Shown: in pieces, positions 1-11,015 of the stretch
How positions within the stretch are numbered: the stretch's first letter is position 1
Layout of the letters: each line of letters opens with the position of its first letter
NCBI GenBank assembly: GCA_036872755.1
Contig: JAVHNS010000019.1
Span: 496,001 to 560,000, forward strand
DNA from: Orbilia blumenaviensis
Lineage: Eukaryota > Ascomycota > Orbiliomycetes > Orbiliales > Orbiliaceae
Length of the DNA: 64,000 nt
Direction: 5' to 3'
The notes under the pieces: model-generated
The model's database searches: none
What the model was told of the DNA's origin: nothing
Seen by the model: the letters and a program-made list of their open reading frames with translations, nothing else
Translations under genes and position numbers: made by a program

Positions 1-1739
1 GCCAAGTGGCGACGAGGACCCCGTTCTTCGAGCTTGCTTGCCATCAATGTTGTCCATTGTCGAGTACCTGCATTTTGGCGTCACAGTATTAGCCCTCTGC
101 GAATGACACCTCGAGTATAGCATCGAGCTCTTACATCCATAGTCCAAATGCAAAGCTAAAGTATAATATCGGATGTCCAGGCCCAATTAAATCTGGCATG
201 AAGATAACCAGACATAATACGTTGAATAGAATCGCGCCGAAGCCGATTAATGTGACCAGATTCGGTGCCATCCATTTTGGCAGAAGCTCGACCGCCCAGT
301 TCCACTATAAAATTCGCCAGTTTAAAGGTATATATGAGCATATGATCCCGGAATGTGTAGATCTCGATGTAAATTGGTGTTCGGGGTGGAGACGTACGTA
401 GTGTCGGAGAATATAGTATGATATCAGGGATTTATCGACAGACTGGTATTTGTATTCTTTTAACGGCGCAAGTGGGTGGTTGTCATTGTGAGTTTTCTTC
501 TCGCCGGACCCTGGATTTACACAATGGAGATATTTAGCTTTTATTTTTATTTTTATTTTGAATGGATTCGGGAAGGGAATGAGACCGGGGTTGGACTGTT
601 GTTTCGCACCATTGGTCACGAGCACGGTCTGCGCAGCCATCCGTCGATGCAATGTCGCTTGGGAGCCAGACGTTTAGCGTAGTTATGATGTATCGACCGA
701 ATTGATATCTGTGTTACCCAGGCCGGGGAATGGTTTGTTGATTCAGGTAAAAACAGGCAGATGGCCCTGTTTATTATTATCGAGAAAGATGGAAACCCCG
801 AAGGTAGAGATACTAGCTGTCTTCAATCCGCTCTTTCTGTCTCTCTTTTTAAAACCAGGGCCCTGGCCGTTATTATAATGGTTGGGGATGTTGGCCGGTT
901 CGGTGTACGCAATCAATCCAGATCTGCTTGTACAGGCAACGGTTGCGGGAAGCTCACACGATCACATGCGCTGTTGGGAAGTTCGTCTCGAATTCTGCGT
1001 TGCACTGCAGTGTACTGTATATGCTGGCCGGTCCAGGATATGTAAATTTGGATTTTAGTCAGTCCACGGTAACTACGATTTCGAATTAATGGGAAGAAGA
1101 AGGAAGAAGAGGAGAAGCAATAGAAGACGGGACGATGGCAAGGGAGAAGAGGAGGATAATGCTTATCGGGCAGGCAGATTGCTGTCCTGATCCCCTGAAC
1201 ATAACACGAGTTTCCCATTTGCGTTTACGTGGATTCAATTAAACTCTCTTCTTTGCTCAAGACAGGGGGTTTCCAGCACACTAGCTACACAGTACGGCTT
1301 CTGGAAGTGTTCCTGAGGATGCAGGGCATTTGCGCTTGGCGTGCATGACGGGCAGAGAGCTTCTGGTTGGACCAGCCGCAATTGGATGTTCTGGGGGAGT
1401 GCCCTTCGGTGGTACAAAGTGGAAAGGTATCTCTTCAGCTCGTTTGAGGCCTCAGACGACTTGGATCGCGGTATCTTCATGTATACATAGCGAGTAAGTA
1501 CTTGAAGTACTTGGTGTAGTAAGGACGCATTTGGTATCTTCTTATGCATGGCCCTGCTGAGCTGAACTGAGCTGCATCCGATATATCTGCACGGTCCGTC
1601 ATCTTTATTTTATTTTATTCCCCGCCATTTCAAGTAAAACCCGACTGCAACGATTTCTGATGGATGGTTTGCGCATTTGTATCTCATAAAATGATATTGA
1701 TAGCCCCCAATTTGCAATTGTACTTGAAATTATAATCGT
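1..1739. other. Intergenic / no gene recognised
   Basis: Open frames here are short, mostly overlap each other on opposite strands, lack introns that would extend them, and encode compositionally unremarkable peptides. The longest (about 104 codons, minus, 1235-1549) has no recognisable domain. I see no rRNA, tRNA or transposon signature. Confidence 0.5.
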
Positions 1740-2945
1740 TCAGAAGGTCTGTCTCAACTCCACCGCATGGACAACGTTTCCTATTTTCACCTTAAGAGCG
1801 TCGCATTTCATCGTCAAATCGGATAGTTTGGTTTGATTGCTCGAGATTGCAGCCGATATGGCCTCGGATAGGTCCCTTGAGGGTTCAGTCAAGCTCCAAC
1901 CAATGGAGACGTGGAAACCCTCACGTGTAGCTCCACGAGCATCCGTTAAATAGAGGCCCGGCTGATTGTGATTTCTCACGACACGATTGCATGTCGCGAG
2001 TAATGATGATAACTGTGTCAACAATTTTTTTACGGTTAGTGGGTCAAAAATACTTTTTGTATTTAATTTTGATTTTTTCGAGCTTGTAAACCCACCAATG
2101 TTTGTCGTGGCTGGCCTGGCATTGCAGGGCCTGTAGCTCTCATAACCCAAAACCAACGGGTGCGATCTTGGTTCGGTACCCACTCTAGGCTTGTGAACTG
2201 GACATCAAATCTATAGAAACCAAAGATGCATACACGTCAGCATAACCGGATAGGAACCACCATATGAGAAAGAAAAGCCAATTAAATTATTTCACGAGTT
2301 GTAATAATCTTACTCCTGAACACCGTTTCTTTGCAAAGCTCGCTCCAGTTCTGTCATGAAGCTGTCCCGTTCCTCTGTTCTCAGCACAATAGGCCGTGAC
2401 ATGCTAATATGCAACGGTAGCTGAGTCCCCAAATCGCTGTACAAAAATGACTCGAGCTTGAAATTCTCGTGGCTATGGAACTTCCCATGGCTCTCAATTG
2501 CCTCGGTGGCTACCTGGAGCAGATGGCCAATATTTGCGAGTTCTGGGGCAGTTAGATGCCCTCGAATCTGTTAGTTTTTCGAGCTTGTGTATACATTATA
2601 GATATTGCCAAAGGGGATTTTTTCTTTCTGTGGAGGGTCAAGGCTATAATAGAGCTAGAGAATAGGCAAGGGAGAAGGTAAGGAAGTACACTCAAAGTAT
2701 AGATGAGTTGGCCAGTTCCCCTCGACGTGAGGAATAGCACGGTGGCGCCCGCCATGAGCTGACGGGTCGTCCTCCTTGGTCAATCTGGGAGCTGTGGTAT
2801 AGAGGTCGTGGAACTTGGATGGGAGAGGAGGCAAGCTTGCACTGGAAGGTGATTGTGCATGTGAGGAGCTGGGACGTTTCGAGTCGTCATCATCGGAATC
2901 AGAATAATCTACTAAGCCAAGGGATGGTTTCCTTTGGTGCGCCAT
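1740..2945 (-). CDS. USB1: U6 snRNA 3'-5' phosphodiesterase Usb1
   Basis: Four exons on the minus strand: 2945-2690, 2560-2314, 2210-2096 and 2012-1740, giving 296 residues. Usb1 is a 2H-phosphoesterase that trims the oligo(U) tail of U6 snRNA in the nucleus, leaving a protected end needed for spliceosome function. Both family HxS motifs are visible: LHISMSR (His136, Ser138) and FHVSIGWS (His240, Ser242). The fungal motif GNWPTHLYFEW near residues 75-86 is rebuilt only when exon 1 ends in phase 1 and exon 2 starts at 2560, which fixes that intron. The N-terminal 60 residues are acidic and Ser-rich (YSDSDDDD), as is usual in this family. Length matches fungal Usb1. The start is the only in-frame ATG before the acidic leader. 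Identity is from motifs seen in the sequence plus family knowledge. Confidence 0.93.
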
Positions 2946-4080
2946 TCTGTAAAATATACAGGTAAGTATAGTAGTGGTATATCGGAATAGTCTGACTCTC
3001 GTAAAGAAGCTGAAGTGAGGAATGAAGATGCTATTCGATGGAGAGCTCGAGCTCCGGCGGTCTCCCCAACATGTTTACAACAAAGCTTGTGTATCCAGAC
3101 TTCAACTTCACGTTTCAGTGAATTTGAACATAAACGTGGGAATGATTCATTCAATTGACTTTGAACGAACACATTTACAAATAGAAAAATACCCATTCAC
3201 ATTTTGTCTTGTTATTATCATATGTTTCCATTACTAAATAAAAACCACCAAGTCACCCAATCCTTCCCACTGAGGTCCATCCTGATAGAATAGTCAAAGA
3301 TGCCTCCATCCCGTCATCGCTTGGCGGAGACACTAACGTGCAACTTCAGGGCAACACAAAAAGCTAACAAGCACGAGCAGATACAAAATGTCTCTCGAAG
3401 ATTTCAGAAATTAAGCCTTTTGAGTTTTTCTTAATTGTGCGCTAGAGACGCTGAGCTTCCGTAGGAAATGTGCATGTGGCTGCAGGATGCTCCAGTTACA
3501 GTTCTTTGGCTTCTCACCAGCTGTGCGCTACGTATGCACAATGCAGGCACCCGCACTCAAGCCTATCCCTTGCATAGAATTATTACCTTCACAAAGTTGA
3601 ACGGGGGCGCTAGGATAGTTCAGCTAGCCCACGCACGCCATGATGTGTGATTATGGCTATCCTGAAGTTGGTCAAGTCTCTAGGTTAGCACAGTTATATA
3701 TGGCCGACTACTGCATCACGTAAACAATCCTCGATCCATGATAGATATATAATCAATGTATGCGCAATTACACAAACGGCAAGCTCCGAAACAATAATAT
3801 TATGAATGTATAAATATATGCGCACCAAGAACAGCTTGACCTTGATCCACATCGATGTCGCGATATCGTAGACGTCCAAGAAATGGGAGACGATATAGAT
3901 AGGAGTCTAGGCAACCCCTTCGAGCACCTAGATACCGTCCAATATTTGTGAATGACGCTTGTACCGTGAGCTAGCTGACCGGCCACTGAAACCTTTTTCA
4001 AAGTATAGAAGGGTCCAGACAAGTTACCTTGACACAATCTATGCTTCACTATCAGAGTCCACACGAATTCAGATGGGGGG
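2946..4080. other. Intergenic
   Basis: The region upstream of Usb1 contains its promoter. Open frames on both strands are short and unsupported. No repeat or RNA gene was recognised. Confidence 0.45.
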
Positions 4081-4087
4081 AATGGTG

Positions 4088-4095
4088 TATATAAA
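4088..4095 (+). promoter_or_regulatory. TATA box ahead of the decayed glycine-rich gene
   Basis: TATATAAA lies about 30 bp upstream of a pyrimidine-rich stretch (4119-4172, CTTCTTTTTCATCATCATTC-like) that looks like a fungal transcription start and leader. It precedes the signal-peptide-like reading frame at about 4262, so it is probably the surviving promoter of that gene. Inference from position and composition only. Confidence 0.4.
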
Positions 4096-4261
4096 ACAAA
4101 ATGGGAATACTCCCTCATGATACTTCTTTTTCATCATCATTCTCTCATCCCCAGATCATCCCTCTTCAATAGATCGCTCAGATCACCACATAAACCTACC
4201 TTGGTAGCAAATCACTCGCTTTACGAGCCATACATTCACTATATTAGAATTTGTATAACTT

Positions 4262-4910
4262 TTGAATAGTTTTTCACGTTCTTCAAATACGAATGTCTTA
4301 GTCATTTCCAGCTTTGCTGTTTTGTCGGGTGCTATTGCAGAACCCGCTGGGATTGAGGGGGTTAACTTCGGCAGGAACGGCGGGGTCGGCGTTGCAGGCA
4401 CTAGCATCAACCCTGGTGGAGGCGGTGGGAACAGGTCAGGGGATTAACCTTGCAGTTGGTGGAGTCGGTGGAGTTAATCCTGGAGGAGACGGGGATGGCA
4501 GGGTTGTAGGTGGCACTGTTTTAGATATTACCTTCAATGGCGGATGGAAACTCTCCGTACCGGTTGTCGATGTCGAAAGCATGAATATTTGATCCTCAAT
4601 ATATTCTAAGATTTTTGCATCTAATATTCAGGATAGATTCCAGGGAATAGTGTACTTAATCTTAAAGGCGTTGGTACCAGCAGATTAGGCGGCGTTGGAG
4701 GAAGCGGCGGCGTGAGGGGAGGCCTTGGGGGCTTGGGGTATTACGGGAAGCCTTAGAGGCATTACGGGAAGCCGTGGGAAGGAGGTCTTGTTGGAGGACT
4801 TAATGGTGTTGGGGGAGGCGGCAAGGGAGGCAGTGGCAAGGGAGGCAGTGACCTCACCATATATTACCGACACCGGCACCCTTTTAGGATTTCTTGATGG
4901 CTTCCGGGGG
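4262..4910 (+). pseudogene. Decayed glycine-rich secreted protein gene
   Basis: A signal-peptide-like stretch (VLVISSFAVLSGAIA then EPAG) is followed by a glycine-rich region in three segments. Segment one (about 4262-4446) has no ATG: the frame opens at a TTG at 4262 that may be a mutated start. Segment two (about 4447-4540, GGVGGVNPGGDGDGRVVGG) is shifted by one base. Segment three (4682-4909) returns to the first frame, contains an in-frame TAG at about 4754 between two copies of a YGKP motif, and continues into GGGGKGGSGKGGS. No intron with normal signals joins segments one and two (the gap would be about 24 bp), so I read this as loss of start, frameshift and stop rather than splicing. 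The original protein would have been a small secreted structural or surface protein. Function unknown. Confidence 0.5.
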
Positions 4911-5490
4911 AGATTCTTTGCATTTCGCAAGGCACCCGATCTCTTGACTGAGAAAACCTGCGATGCCGCTTTAAACGAAGCATCAAATGTTGCCGACTTG
5001 TTCGTCCTCGATCTATTTTAAGCTGTTCAGATAAGGCCCCTGTGAGAGTCCAAACCCTCGCCAATCTGTAATCATATTGGCTAATCTGTACTCACATTGA
5101 TTACAGGAGCTTACAACTGGGTGGTATGAAACTGGACGCGCTTCTGTCGTTCGCGCAGACGCCGTCCCAGAGGTTGAAATGCAAAAGACCCAAAAGGACA
5201 TTGGATTTGCCCAGCAAGGTCTCACATTCATCCCAGATGGCCGAAGCTATGTCAAGAAAACAGAGAAGATTTCCAGGAAGGGAGTAAAGGAAACCTTCAA
5301 GGGAGTCCAGCCAGGCGAGTTCTTTGCCAGCAGCACATATGTTTGATACCGTCAACTCTACTTAACCAACCCTTTGGACTTTATTGAGGAGGGCGAAGAG
5401 GCTCCAAAGCCAATCCGCATGGATGACGTTCGCCCAAAGAATTCCAGTCCAAGAGCAATGTCTAACTCCAAGTCAGACACTAAGGCCTAA
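4911..5490 (+). pseudogene. Relic of a second spliced gene
   Basis: A well-formed intron (GTGAGA donor at 5040, TGATTACAG acceptor ending at 5106) precedes about 80 open codons beginning ELTTGWYETGRASV and ending at a TGA near 5346. After it, a shifted frame from about 5370 to 5490 encodes an acidic/basic tail (NPLDFIEEGEEAPKP... ending SDTKA). Upstream of the intron, two frames between 4900 and 5025 each look coding for part of their length but neither reaches a start. This pattern fits the remains of a multi-exon gene with at least two frameshifts. I do not recognise the family. It might be the 3' part of the glycine-rich gene just upstream, but no reading frame connects them. Confidence 0.35.
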
Positions 5491-7300
5491 AGCTCCGTCG
5501 ATATGGCACTGGTTCCATGACTGCCCATTGGCTGAGAACAAATAAAATGGCATGTTTGAGATTTTAAATAATACCCTAATTATATTTTCTTGTAATACTT
5601 GCGAACTAGGCTTATTTCTAGACAAATGAATAGAGTTAAGGAACTAACTTTTTAGTTAGTGCCTCGACAGAATATAAATGATAGCACTTTGTTGTAAATA
5701 GTGCGTTGTGCCAAGCCAAAGCCTCCACGACAAGGGCTTCCTGATTAGGTTGTTTGAGTGATCTCGAGACGGGCAAGGTAAAAAAAGTGATCAATGCAAT
5801 GACCCCGCGGTTTCACACCGGAAAATCATCCATGCAGGTTTAAGGGTCCACGAGCACCACATTGTGATAACTGCCATGATTAGTCTCCAATCAGCAGCTT
5901 GAGAGCGACAGCTGGGATGCAAGTCACCAGCCAATCCACCGGCATTCCGCCGGGACGAAACGTTGCACAGGACCCAGAGTTCGGATTACCATGGAAGGCT
6001 TCGGAATGGATCTTCAAAAAATGACTTCAGCGAATTCAGGATGTCATATAACATGCGGAAAATCGTGATTTCTGAAAGAATCTGGATTTTCGGATTGTCT
6101 TGGAGGGCTGATGCCACAGTGCTATCATTTTTGCCTGTGTCAGCCCCACATCATAGCAGCCGTGAGGTTAAACCCATGTCTAGCGGCTTTTCATTTGCCG
6201 CATCATCCAGGGTTCACGAATCTTGGTTTTGTGTGTGTTCGTCGCACAGCCGTCGATGGGATACGAGAGCATGAGCAAGCACACAAGCAAAAGCAGCCAG
6301 CGACCGCCCGATTTCCTCGTCGGCGGAGACACCTTGTACTTGTACTTCCAGATTTTCTTCTGCATTCATTAGGGGATGGCGGTCCGGGTAAAGATAGGCA
6401 CCCCATAGGCACCCTTTTGAATCCGAAATGCCTCTGGCCGGAACTAAAAAAACCCTCCATTCAGTTATCTTGGGGTTCGTAGCCATGTCGTAGCTTTAAA
6501 GTTTTCTTGCTGCTGAGCTGCATTCATCCGCTCGAGTCGGTTAAGATGGCTGCTGCAAAACTTCACTTTAGAATTTTTTTACTCGTTTGACGCCCGAATA
6601 ATTGTGGCTTTTTTGGGGCCGTATCCGTATGACCAGAGGAGCGGGAAGGTCAGGTGCAGCACACATGGTCTGGTCGTCCAGTCACCGGGCTGTGTGATGG
6701 GCTACCAAGCGGAGGAGTTCGAGTTCACACAGCACTTGATTGGAGAAACAAAAGTTGGAGATGCTCGAAAGGGGCCTAGAGCAAGCGAGCAAAGTGTGGG
6801 AAAAGGGTCTTTCGAGGTACATGACCGGGGTGATACATTCAGACATGGCTGCCATGGAGGGGTGTGTCTGTCTTGCATGTCGACGAAAGGCGATTGCCCG
6901 CAGCACCCGGACTCCTGGCGTCAGGAAGAAGCAACGAAGAAGCAGAAGGGGGAAAAAAGGTAATTTCTGTATCTGTTATAAGCGGGGAGGCAGTCGTCGT
7001 CGTCAGTCAGGTCTTGAATTCAAATTCAAATTTTTATTATTTTTAATCCGATTCAGAGTACGTACTTGGTTGAGTAATTAGTATGCAAGGTAGCGGTACT
7101 TTGCCTGTTCACTCGCTAAGTGCCCAGACCAGGGAAGTATCTGGGATTTGCCTGACTTGAGCCGTATACCGCAGCGAGGGCGTCGATGAGAGATTGAACA
7201 GCAGAGAGTGTGTGTGTCTGTGTGAGAGTCCAGGGCAGAAAGCCAGAAGGCAGAAGCAGAGTGTATATCAGTGTAATTCTCAAAGCAATTAAAATCCCAG
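5491..7300. other. Intergenic
   Basis: No supported gene. A 119-codon plus frame at 6604-6963 overlaps other frames, has no recognisable domain and ends in a low-complexity basic tail, so it was not accepted. Confidence 0.45.
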
Positions 7301-7826
7301 TATATCAGTCGACCACCGCTTTCGGACCTCCTTCTACTCTTCCTCTTATTATTACTCCTCCTCTTCCTCTTTATCTTCACACATCTTTCTTCCATCTTAC
7401 TTTTTCGAATTCTCCTCCGACCTTTACCTCTTCCTTACTTAACTTAACTTAACTTAACTTACTGGATCATTTCCTCACAGCCTCACCGCAATTCCCGACT
7501 TCATACGACTGTCATCCTTTCCTTCGTCGTTGCTACCTCTTTTTTTCCCCATACATATCCAACTTTCGGAATATCATCCCAACTAGCTAGCTAACCAGAT
7601 ACCCTGCTGCGTTTGTCCGGTTTCCCCAGAAAAACCCACTGCCTTCACCTACCAGGGCCGTTCCAGTCAACGTTGGTGCGCTGATAACCGGACCATTTCT
7701 CGCATCTGCCATCCACGTTCAAGCCGCTGACGACAATCCGAACTGTCATTTCGAGTGGATTTGGGAGAAGTAATAATAATAATACCAGTATAGAGTGAGG
7801 GTGTTCATAATATCACTGTAGTCGAT
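7301..7826 (+). promoter_or_regulatory. Pyrimidine-rich promoter/leader of the 7827 gene
   Basis: Long C/T-rich tracts (7321-7560) precede the start codon at 7827, a pattern typical of the core promoter and 5' leader of fungal genes. A TTAAC pentamer array is embedded at 7434-7462. Confidence 0.4.
7434..7462. repeat. TTAAC-type pentanucleotide microsatellite
   Basis: Five consecutive CTTAA/TTAAC-type units lie in the leader region of the downstream gene. It is a simple repeat, likely length-variable between strains. Confidence 0.8.
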
Positions 7827-9657
7827 ATGGCTTGGGGAAGCGCTACCCCTCCACGCAAAGAAGGCGACACCAGCTGGGTAAGTGGTCTTAATTTTTTCCC
7901 CCTCTGCTTGATTCAATATAATCCAGCTTGTTCTTTTCCCTCGAGCTCTTCTCTCCAGAGCTTGCCTGAGTCTGTCTTTTGTGGGCGAATTCCCTCGGAC
8001 GATACCCGGCTCGAAGAGCTTGCTTCAGGAATCAGCAGTTGGTTAAGGAACAGGGAGCAGGGGAAAGCACTGAGTCGTCAGACAGCGCTATTGTCGTCTC
8101 GCATTGGTCAACTGACTAACTGCTCCACCATTTTTACTTTTTCAGGCGCAAGAATACCTGCTGGACCCTTTAAATGCTGTTGAGGCATATCAAACAGCCC
8201 AGACAGGCGGCCAATACAATAACCAGGTTCCGACACAACACAAAACCCTCTCGGTCGAGCAGTATCTTGCTACAAGCTCAAAGCCGTCTGGATCTGGATC
8301 CGGATCTTCGGGCATAGGCCGTTCTCGCTCTCTCTTGTCGCGAAGTGGCTCGAAGAAGCAGAAGAAACAGGAAGTAGCCGATTCGCAGGAACCGGCATCT
8401 GGCAGCCCAGTACGACGGACAACGTCAATTCGAGACAAATTGATTCGTCGCTTTACCGACGACGGGAAGGACCCTGATAGGCGACAGAGGCCGTTACGTC
8501 CGCTTAATGAGGTTTCCGACAAGGAAATTTCCCGCATGGGAAACACGGTCCCACCGCGAGGACCACGATTGTTGACTCCAGCTCCCGTTCCGGAAACAAT
8601 TCCAGATGCTCAGAATCAACAGGATAAGAATGACCTACAGAACCAGGAGAATAGGCCAGTCTCAAAACGGGTAGAGGATAGATGGTCGAACAATCCATAC
8701 CGAAATGCACTTTTAGACGCAGAAAACCGGGAAAATATTTCTCCTCCAGGAAGTCCGAGTGAGCGAACTCCACTGTCACCAACAAATCCTTTCCGTAGAG
8801 CAGGCGAGGGTTCTTCCCTTCCAATTCAGGGTCCATCACGAGCCCACGCCCGAACGCCTCAACCGCGAGGCAGTATGCTGCGTAGTGATGGTCCTCGGGT
8901 GCCTCTTAGGCCCCATTCCAGGCTCGAAGGCAAACCTCGTCCCGGAACTCAGCGTGTTCCGGCCGCTGATACAATTGATTCACTGGATACCAGCTTTGGG
9001 CTTTTCACCTTTCATCATGAGGGACCCTATGATGCAACTTTGTCTCATCGCAATCGCAATCCGCTGAAGTCCCCAGTCCACGCCACAAGATATGGTAATG
9101 CCATGGCGTTGAGGGCGACAGCCCCGGAGGATATCCAAAATAGCTTACAATTCGGTCGTCCGCTTGAAGGCGTCGCCGCTTTCCCACCAGGGACGCACGT
9201 TACTGGCGGCGTTCTTGATTATGAGGGTATGTTGTCATTTCGGATTAGCAGTCGTAAGGAGAGGCACTGACAGTTTGATTTAGAATATGATGTCAATCGC
9301 AAGGATGGCAACTTTCGCCGATATCCCGGAGAGGTAAGAGAGAAACATATGTTTTTGATGGGTACCTCATGCTAACAGATCTTCCAGAAATATCGAGATG
9401 AAGATTTGAAGGGAAAGGGTATTGAAGGTTATGATGGAGACCTTGCCGCTAAGAAGGAAAAAGAAGCCAGACATCGACGAGGAAAGAGCTTGGATGCCGC
9501 GACTGGTAAACCAGGGGATGTCTTGACCTCTCTCGATCCAGTCACTTCTTCTGTTCGTCGGAACGGTAGCACTGGAGGTAGACTGGAGGGAGCTGCAGCA
9601 AAAATCAAACGAACATTTTCGCTGAAACGCAAGGAGAAGAAGACAGATGATGTCTAG
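7827..9657 (+). CDS. Unrecognised conserved-looking 483-residue basic protein
   Basis: Four exons: 7827-7877, 8146-9226, 9284-9333 and 9388-9657. I do not recognise the family. The protein is soluble, without signal peptide or membrane segment. It opens with MAWGSATPPRKEGDTSW, then carries a Ser/Gly/Arg-rich stretch (GSGSGSSGIGRSRSLLSR), an RRTTSIRDKLIRRF basic motif and a Pro/Arg-rich disordered middle. The folded-looking part is a charged C-terminal block (about residues 375-430: EYDVNRKDGNFRRYPGEKYR, then GYDGDLAAKKEKE). That block spans the two short introns, so its integrity supports the splicing. The last 30 residues are very basic (KIKRTFSLKRKEKK). RxxS/T-P-rich sequence suggests a phosphorylated scaffold or nuclear factor, but that is inference. 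The first intron is 268 bp, long for this window. Confidence 0.8.
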
Positions 9658-10640
9658 CCGACTTCATCTGAACCCCTCTTGCAAGAAAGCCAACAAAACG
9701 ACTCAAAAATTGCAAAGAAGCTCCTGGGGATCCAAAAGTTCATCTCGAAATGCAAATCAATGAGCCTCCTTCCTCAGCGTCAGTAAATCTAATTGTTCAA
9801 CAACTCCCATCACTATACGGCATGATATAAACGCTACTCACCATGCGTCTACATGTATACACACCCTACGACACATCACCCACACCTCAGACGTTACGAT
9901 GGAGTTCTCCTGCTGTTAGAATTGCTTCCACTTTCTTCTTTTTTTTGTTTTCGATTTCTGGATTGAAACATCTCCCCTTTTGATACAAATATTTCCCTCG
10001 TTCATAACCACCCTCCTCATCTTTTGTTTCAAGAGTCAACCTAGGTTTAGATCCACACTTTACCGGCTGCCTGGGCTGTCTACGTATACCTAGGCACTTT
10101 CCCCCGTCTATTTACCACTTTCCCTCTTGGTTACCTTTCTTTCCACTTTTTCTTTTACCTTCTCATCCCTCCTCCTCCATCCCTGCGCATCCCTACCATG
10201 GTTTATATCCTTGTAGGGAGGTAGGTGGGACAGAGTTGACTTACGGCTATTGGGAGGTAATCGTTCATCAAACTGAATAAAAACATGTTTTACGGCTGGG
10301 CCTTTTGGTTTCATTGTTCTGCGTATTTTTCTGGTTTCTGTTCTTTCGAGTATTCGGCGGTATAAAAGCGTGTCTTTATGTCTACCTACTGCTGCGCTTT
10401 TGTTTCAGTTTTTCTGCTCTTTGACGGTTTATGGGTTTTTGTTTTTACATAATGGGGCGGCGGTGTACATTAAAGGAACTGGTTTTGGAATACACTTATC
10501 ACGGTTGTAGAATTATTATTATATTGAAATTACAAAATATACATTTTCCACAAAGTATGATCCTCGTACCTAAGGCTAATTAATCCTATCTACAACCCTT
10601 AGTGCATATCACAACCGCCTATAGACCTAGGTAGGTATCT
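9658..10640. other. Intergenic, 3' flank
   Basis: T-rich 3' flank of the upstream gene and the 3' flank of the small minus-strand gene. No other gene was seen. Confidence 0.45.
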
Positions 10641-11015
10641 TCAGCCAGAATCAAACCCAACATTAGTCCCACCTATAATCCCCTCCTCCTTCCCCAGCGG
10701 AGGACTCTTTACCCCCTTCCCTTCCTTAATCTCCGTATCACCCTCCCCTTCTCTTGGAGTATTATTCAACCCTCTTTTATGAAGCGCATCTTGATCGCCC
10801 ACTAGATGTTCAGGGACTTCTCGGTCGTGAACGGCTTTTTGGACGGCGGATTTTGTGTCTTCGGAGAGAGGGGGTGGGGGGGTTGTTGGTGGGGGCATTT
10901 TTACGCCGACTGTGTTCATTTATCTATATATTAGTGGTGGTATTTTAAACTAAGGGGTGGGTGTTTGTAGGGGCTTACTGGGGTTGCCGGAGCCGCTGGG
11001 GATGTTTATGGACAT
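10641..11015 (-). CDS. Possible 101-residue Pro-rich protein
   Basis: Two-exon model: 11015-10979 (MSINIPSGSGNP) and 10909-10641, joined in phase 1 by a GTAAGC donor and an ACACAG acceptor. The product has a proline run (MPPPTTPPPP) and then an acidic/basic soluble stretch (DTKSAVQKAVHDREVPEHLV) that looks helical. It ends in a Gly/Lys-rich tail. No signal peptide or membrane segment. A single-exon alternative starts at the ATG at 10919 within exon 2 and gives 92 residues. I do not recognise the family. Support is the open frame, plausible splice sites and an amphipathic middle section; it could still be a chance frame. Confidence 0.5.

Noticed and set aside
1235..1549. 104-codon minus-strand frame
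   Set aside because: No domain, no signal peptide, no splice extension and no coding bias that stands out. Probably chance.
6604..6963. 119-codon plus frame starting MAFLGPYPYD
   Set aside because: Starts at a non-ATG codon, overlaps competing frames and ends in low-complexity Lys/Arg. No family resemblance.
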